Origin: Acidobacteriota bacterium
GTDB lineage: Bacteria > Actinomycetota > Acidimicrobiia > Spongiisociales > UBA5794
DNA length: 23,608 nucleotides
Direction of reading: 5' to 3'
Assembly: GCA_022574065.1 (NCBI GenBank)
Contig: JACZST010000005.1
Location: forward strand, 1 to 23,608
Shown: positions 21,448 through 23,608 of the stretch, piece after piece
Layout of the letters: each line of letters starts with the position of its first letter
How positions within the stretch are numbered: the first letter of the stretch is position 1
Translations under genes and position numbers: made by a program
Notes under the pieces: generated by a model
Databases searched by the model: none
Told to the model about the DNA's origin: nothing
Seen by the model: only the letters and a program-made list of their open reading frames with translations

Positions 21448-23406
21448 ATGCCTCGCGCCGTTCGCCTGTCCCTCTTCGCTGTCATCCCGATCATCCTCCT
21501 CGTGGTGGTACCGATCGCGGTGTACGGGATCGATCGTGCCGCCACCTCCGACAACGTTGCTCGCAACGTGTCGGTGGCCGGTGTCGAAATCGGCAGTACC
21601 ACGCCCGAGGAGGCTCAGGCTCGGATAGAAGCGTATGAAAAGCAGCTGCAGCAGACCAAGGCGACATTCATCGTCGAGGGCGCCATTTTCGAGCTGGATC
21701 CCGAGCAGGTCGGGCTGGAGGCGGACATCGACAAGGCTCTCGAGACCGCACTCACGCAGCGCAAATTCGGTTTTGTTGCCGGTTTCATTCCTTGGGTGCA
21801 GAGCTTCGGTGGCCACATTGACCTCGACCTGAGCTGGTCGATCGACCCCGATGCCGTCGACGAGGTGCTCGTCGAGTGGGAACGCCTGGCGATTGAAAAC
21901 CGGGCCTACGAGGGAGCCGTCACCATCGTCGACGGCGAGGTCACCTTCCAGTACCCGACCGTTGGGGTGGCCATCGACCGGACCGCTGCCCGGCAGGTCA
22001 TCGCCACCCAGCTTGCCTTGTCCGACCGGTCGGCCGCCGAGCTGGCGCTCGCCGAGTCGACACCGACCCTCACCGAGGCGGACATCGACGACACGGTCGC
22101 AACCATCAACCGGATGTTGTCGCAGCCGCCGGTCCTTATCGACATCGCCCGCAACGTCAGGTTCCTCCTCACCCGAGCCCAGCTCGCCAACGCGGTCCGA
22201 GTCGACATCGTGCACAGCTCGGACGCCACCATCGAGGTGTCGCTGAGCGAGGAAGTGGTGGCCGGCTACCTGGCCGCCCAACGCGAGGCACTCGACATCC
22301 CGGCGGTGAACGTCTCTTTCGACATCGATATCGAGACCGACAACGTTTCGATCATCCCGTCGCAGAATGGAAAGACGGTCGATCCCCAGGCTGCCACCAA
22401 TGCCCTGCTGCTGGCGGCCATGACCGGCTTCGCTGGCCCGCTTCCCTACATGGAAGGAGTGGAACCCGAGTACTCGACCGAAGACGCCGAGGCGTTCGGT
22501 CCGCTCGGGCTCGTTTCCGAGTTCACCACAAACACGCCGGGGGTCAACCGGGTGGCCAACATCCACCTCATGGCCGACACCATCGACGGGTACGTGGTGT
22601 GGCCGGGAGAGGAGTTCTCGGTCAACGACTTCATCGGGCAACGGACCGAGGAGAAGGGATACCTGCGCGACGGCGCCATCATCAAGGGCGAGGTCATCTG
22701 CTGCGACCAACCTGCCAACATCGGCGGCGGGGTCAGCCAGTACGGGACGACGATCTACAACGCCATCTTTTTCGGTTGTTATGCGGACCTCGATCACACG
22801 CCGCACAGCCTGGCCATTTCGCGATATCCGGAGGGTCGCGAGGCAACCCTCGGATTCCCCGCCCCTGATGTGCGCTTCGGCAACGACACCGAAGCGCCGG
22901 TGATCATCAGAAACACATACGACGGGAACCGCACCATCACCGTCAAGTTCTATGGCAACAATGGCGGTCGGGTGTGCACCGCGGAGAAGAGCGACCGCTT
23001 CAGTTACTCCAGCGCACGGGTGGTGTACGAGGCCAACCCTGACATCGACCCTGGCACCGAGAAGGTCGTCAGCAAGGGATCGAGCGGGTTCAGCGTCACC
23101 GTGACCAGAGTGATGACCATGCCAGACGGGACGGTGATTCGTGAGCCGTATACCCACCATTACAGAGGAGCCGTACGCAAGATCGAAAAGCACCCATGCG
23201 ACCTGAGCAGCGTCGAGTGCCCGATCCAGGTGCCAGGCGTGGTTGGACTCGACTTTGGATCGGCGACCGCAACATTGGACGCCTCGGGGTTCTTGTGGAG
23301 CGTGAGCTACGTGCCAGACGAGAACAACGTTGGCAAGGTCATCTCGTCATCGCCCGGCGGCTGGCAGCCGGCTGGAACGACCATCAGCCTCACCGTAGGC
23401 GAGTGA
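21448..23406 (+). CDS. VanW-family cell-wall protein with a PASTA domain
   Basis: The 652-residue protein has a cytoplasmic stub and one N-terminal membrane anchor (about residues 7-27), then a large extracellular part. Two YoaR/PG-binding-4-like alpha/beta repeats are visible (about 40-180 and 230-335), each with a GVEIGS- or LIDI-type start. The VanW domain follows (about 357-480, with NRVANIHLMADTIDGYVVWPGEEFS, NIGGGVSQYGTTIYNA and HSLAISRYPEGREAT). A G5-like beta segment comes next (about 515-575). A C-terminal PASTA domain (593-651, VPGVVGLDFGSATATLDASGF) probably binds peptidoglycan. VanW proteins occur near glycopeptide-resistance genes, but none are here, so a housekeeping wall role is more likely. 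The ATG at 21448 is chosen because the extension to 21346 overlaps the divergent promoter. Confidence 0.9.
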   Translation: MPRAVRLSLFAVIPIILLVVVPIAVYGIDRAATSDNVARNVSVAGVEIGSTTPEEAQARIEAYEKQLQQTKATFIVEGAIFELDPEQVGLEADIDKALETALTQRKFGFVAGFIPWVQSFGGHIDLDLSWSIDPDAVDEVLVEWERLAIENRAYEGAVTIVDGEVTFQYPTVGVAIDRTAARQVIATQLALSDRSAAELALAESTPTLTEADIDDTVATINRMLSQPPVLIDIARNVRFLLTRAQLANAVRVDIVHSSDATIEVSLSEEVVAGYLAAQREALDIPAVNVSFDIDIETDNVSIIPSQNGKTVDPQAATNALLLAAMTGFAGPLPYMEGVEPEYSTEDAEAFGPLGLVSEFTTNTPGVNRVANIHLMADTIDGYVVWPGEEFSVNDFIGQRTEEKGYLRDGAIIKGEVICCDQPANIGGGVSQYGTTIYNAIFFGCYADLDHTPHSLAISRYPEGREATLGFPAPDVRFGNDTEAPVIIRNTYDGNRTITVKFYGNNGGRVCTAEKSDRFSYSSARVVYEANPDIDPGTEKVVSKGSSGFSVTVTRVMTMPDGTVIREPYTHHYRGAVRKIEKHPCDLSSVECPIQVPGVVGLDFGSATATLDASGFLWSVSYVPDENNVGKVISSSPGGWQPAGTTISLTVGE

Positions 23407-23417
23407 CAACGGCGACA

Positions 23418-23458
23418 AGTTCCCAGTTCCCGGTGAGGAGAAATGGGGAATTGGGAGC
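23418..23458 (+). terminator. 7-nt-period inverted repeat downstream of the VanW gene
   Basis: AGTTCCC occurs twice in tandem (23418-23431), followed by AATGGGG and AATTGGG (23442-23455). The two parts form a 13-bp stem with two G-U pairs around a 14-nt loop, starting 12 nt after the VanW stop. There is no T-run, so intrinsic termination is uncertain, but the position suits a transcript end. Confidence 0.6.
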
Positions 23459-23462
23459 TCAT

Positions 23463-23501
23463 AGCCCCCTCCCGAGCTCCTCCAAGAAGAAGCCCCCTCC
23501 C
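23463..23501. repeat. Direct repeat AGCCCCCTCCC in a pyrimidine-rich stretch
   Basis: Two copies of AGCCCCCTCCC (23463-23473 and 23491-23501) lie in a C/T-rich stretch that continues to about 23525. The word AGCCCCCTC also occurs at 15266-15274 in another intergenic region, so it is probably part of a dispersed intergenic element. No gene is seen in 23407-23540. Confidence 0.45.
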
Positions 23502-23540
23502 CGCCCGTTTCCTCCCCTCTTGCCTCAATCCACGGTTTGT

Positions 23541-23608
23541 TCATGCGGCGAGGGTGCGGGTGTGGTCGAGGGCGGTGGTGTATTGGTGGGCCCAGGGCCA
23601 GTTGGTGG
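23541..23608 (-). mobile_element. C-terminal end of a probable IS1380-type transposase (partial)
   Basis: Read on the minus strand, the frame entering from the right edge encodes TNWPWAHQYTTALDHTRTLAA and stops at the TGA at 23541-23543. The NWPW(A)xxxxxxLxxxRxL pattern resembles the C-termini of IS1380-group DDE transposases as I remember them; only 21 residues are available. The sequence just beyond the stop (about 23524-23540, CTCAATCCACGGTTTG) could be the element's terminal inverted repeat. The other end lies outside the window. Confidence 0.4.

Noticed and set aside
21439..23193. 584-codon open frame antisense to the VanW/PASTA gene
   Set aside because: The plus-strand VanW and PASTA motifs are continuous, and the antisense translation is a D/V/G/R-rich mirror without motifs.
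21448..23406. Vancomycin-resistance function for the VanW protein
   Set aside because: No vanH/A/X or vanS/R genes are present; VanW-domain proteins are widespread without resistance roles.

Overview
The window reads as a chromosomal segment of a high-GC actinobacterium, probably an uncultured Acidimicrobiia-like lineage. The lineage is inferred from a mycothiol S-conjugate amidase homologue (mycothiol is an actinobacterial thiol), an F420-type luciferase-like oxidoreductase, a VanW-PASTA wall protein, G/C-ending codons and a strong leaderless-transcription signature. I see no tRNA, rRNA, CRISPR array or prophage. The only mobile element is the tail of a probable IS1380-type transposase at the right edge.

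Layout. 1-70 is the 3' end of an upstream gene. 198-1664 is a DHA2-type MFS exporter, followed by a short coding-like remnant. 1796-6670 is a minus-strand block: alpha/beta hydrolase, small membrane protein, a frameshifted sugar-dehydrogenase lipoprotein and ribokinase, then a separately promoted nucleoside hydrolase coupled to a nucleotidyltransferase-fold protein. Nucleoside hydrolase and ribokinase together would turn nucleosides into base plus ribose 5-phosphate. 6718-7899 is an intact paralogue of the broken sugar dehydrogenase. It is followed by a gene of the D-cysteine desulfhydrase/ACC deaminase family reduced to its two ends. 8245-11398 holds acyl-CoA/redox enzymes (MaoC hydratase, two SDRs, LLM oxidoreductase). 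11541-12416 is a lipoprotein with a degenerate nuclease domain and a lamin-tail-like domain. 12436-13980 is proline-catabolic P5C dehydrogenase. 14058-16327 holds a receiver-only response regulator, a phosphoribosyltransferase and a diacylglycerol-kinase-like enzyme. 16357-19521 is a coupled operon of two dynamin/Era-like GTPases and an MscS channel. 19609-23406 holds Mca, a Fe-S RecB-like nuclease and a VanW/PASTA protein.

Two genome-scale habits stand out. First, at least ten genes have a TANNNT box exactly 6 or 7 nt before the start codon, the architecture expected for leaderless mRNAs; this also fixes several start sites. Second, the intergenic joints carry short degenerate arrays with a 7-nt (once 8-nt) period. 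The word differs between loci, the arrays are often arranged as inverted pairs, and they often run through or start at a stop codon. They look like a family of gene-end hairpin repeats.

Several genes look worn: an internal deletion, one clear and one probable frameshift, and two enzyme-fold proteins with substituted catalytic residues. Nothing here can be claimed as a wholly new defence or metabolic system. The strongest candidates for follow-up are the periodic repeats, the GTPase-GTPase-MscS operon and the degenerate nuclease-fold lipoprotein.
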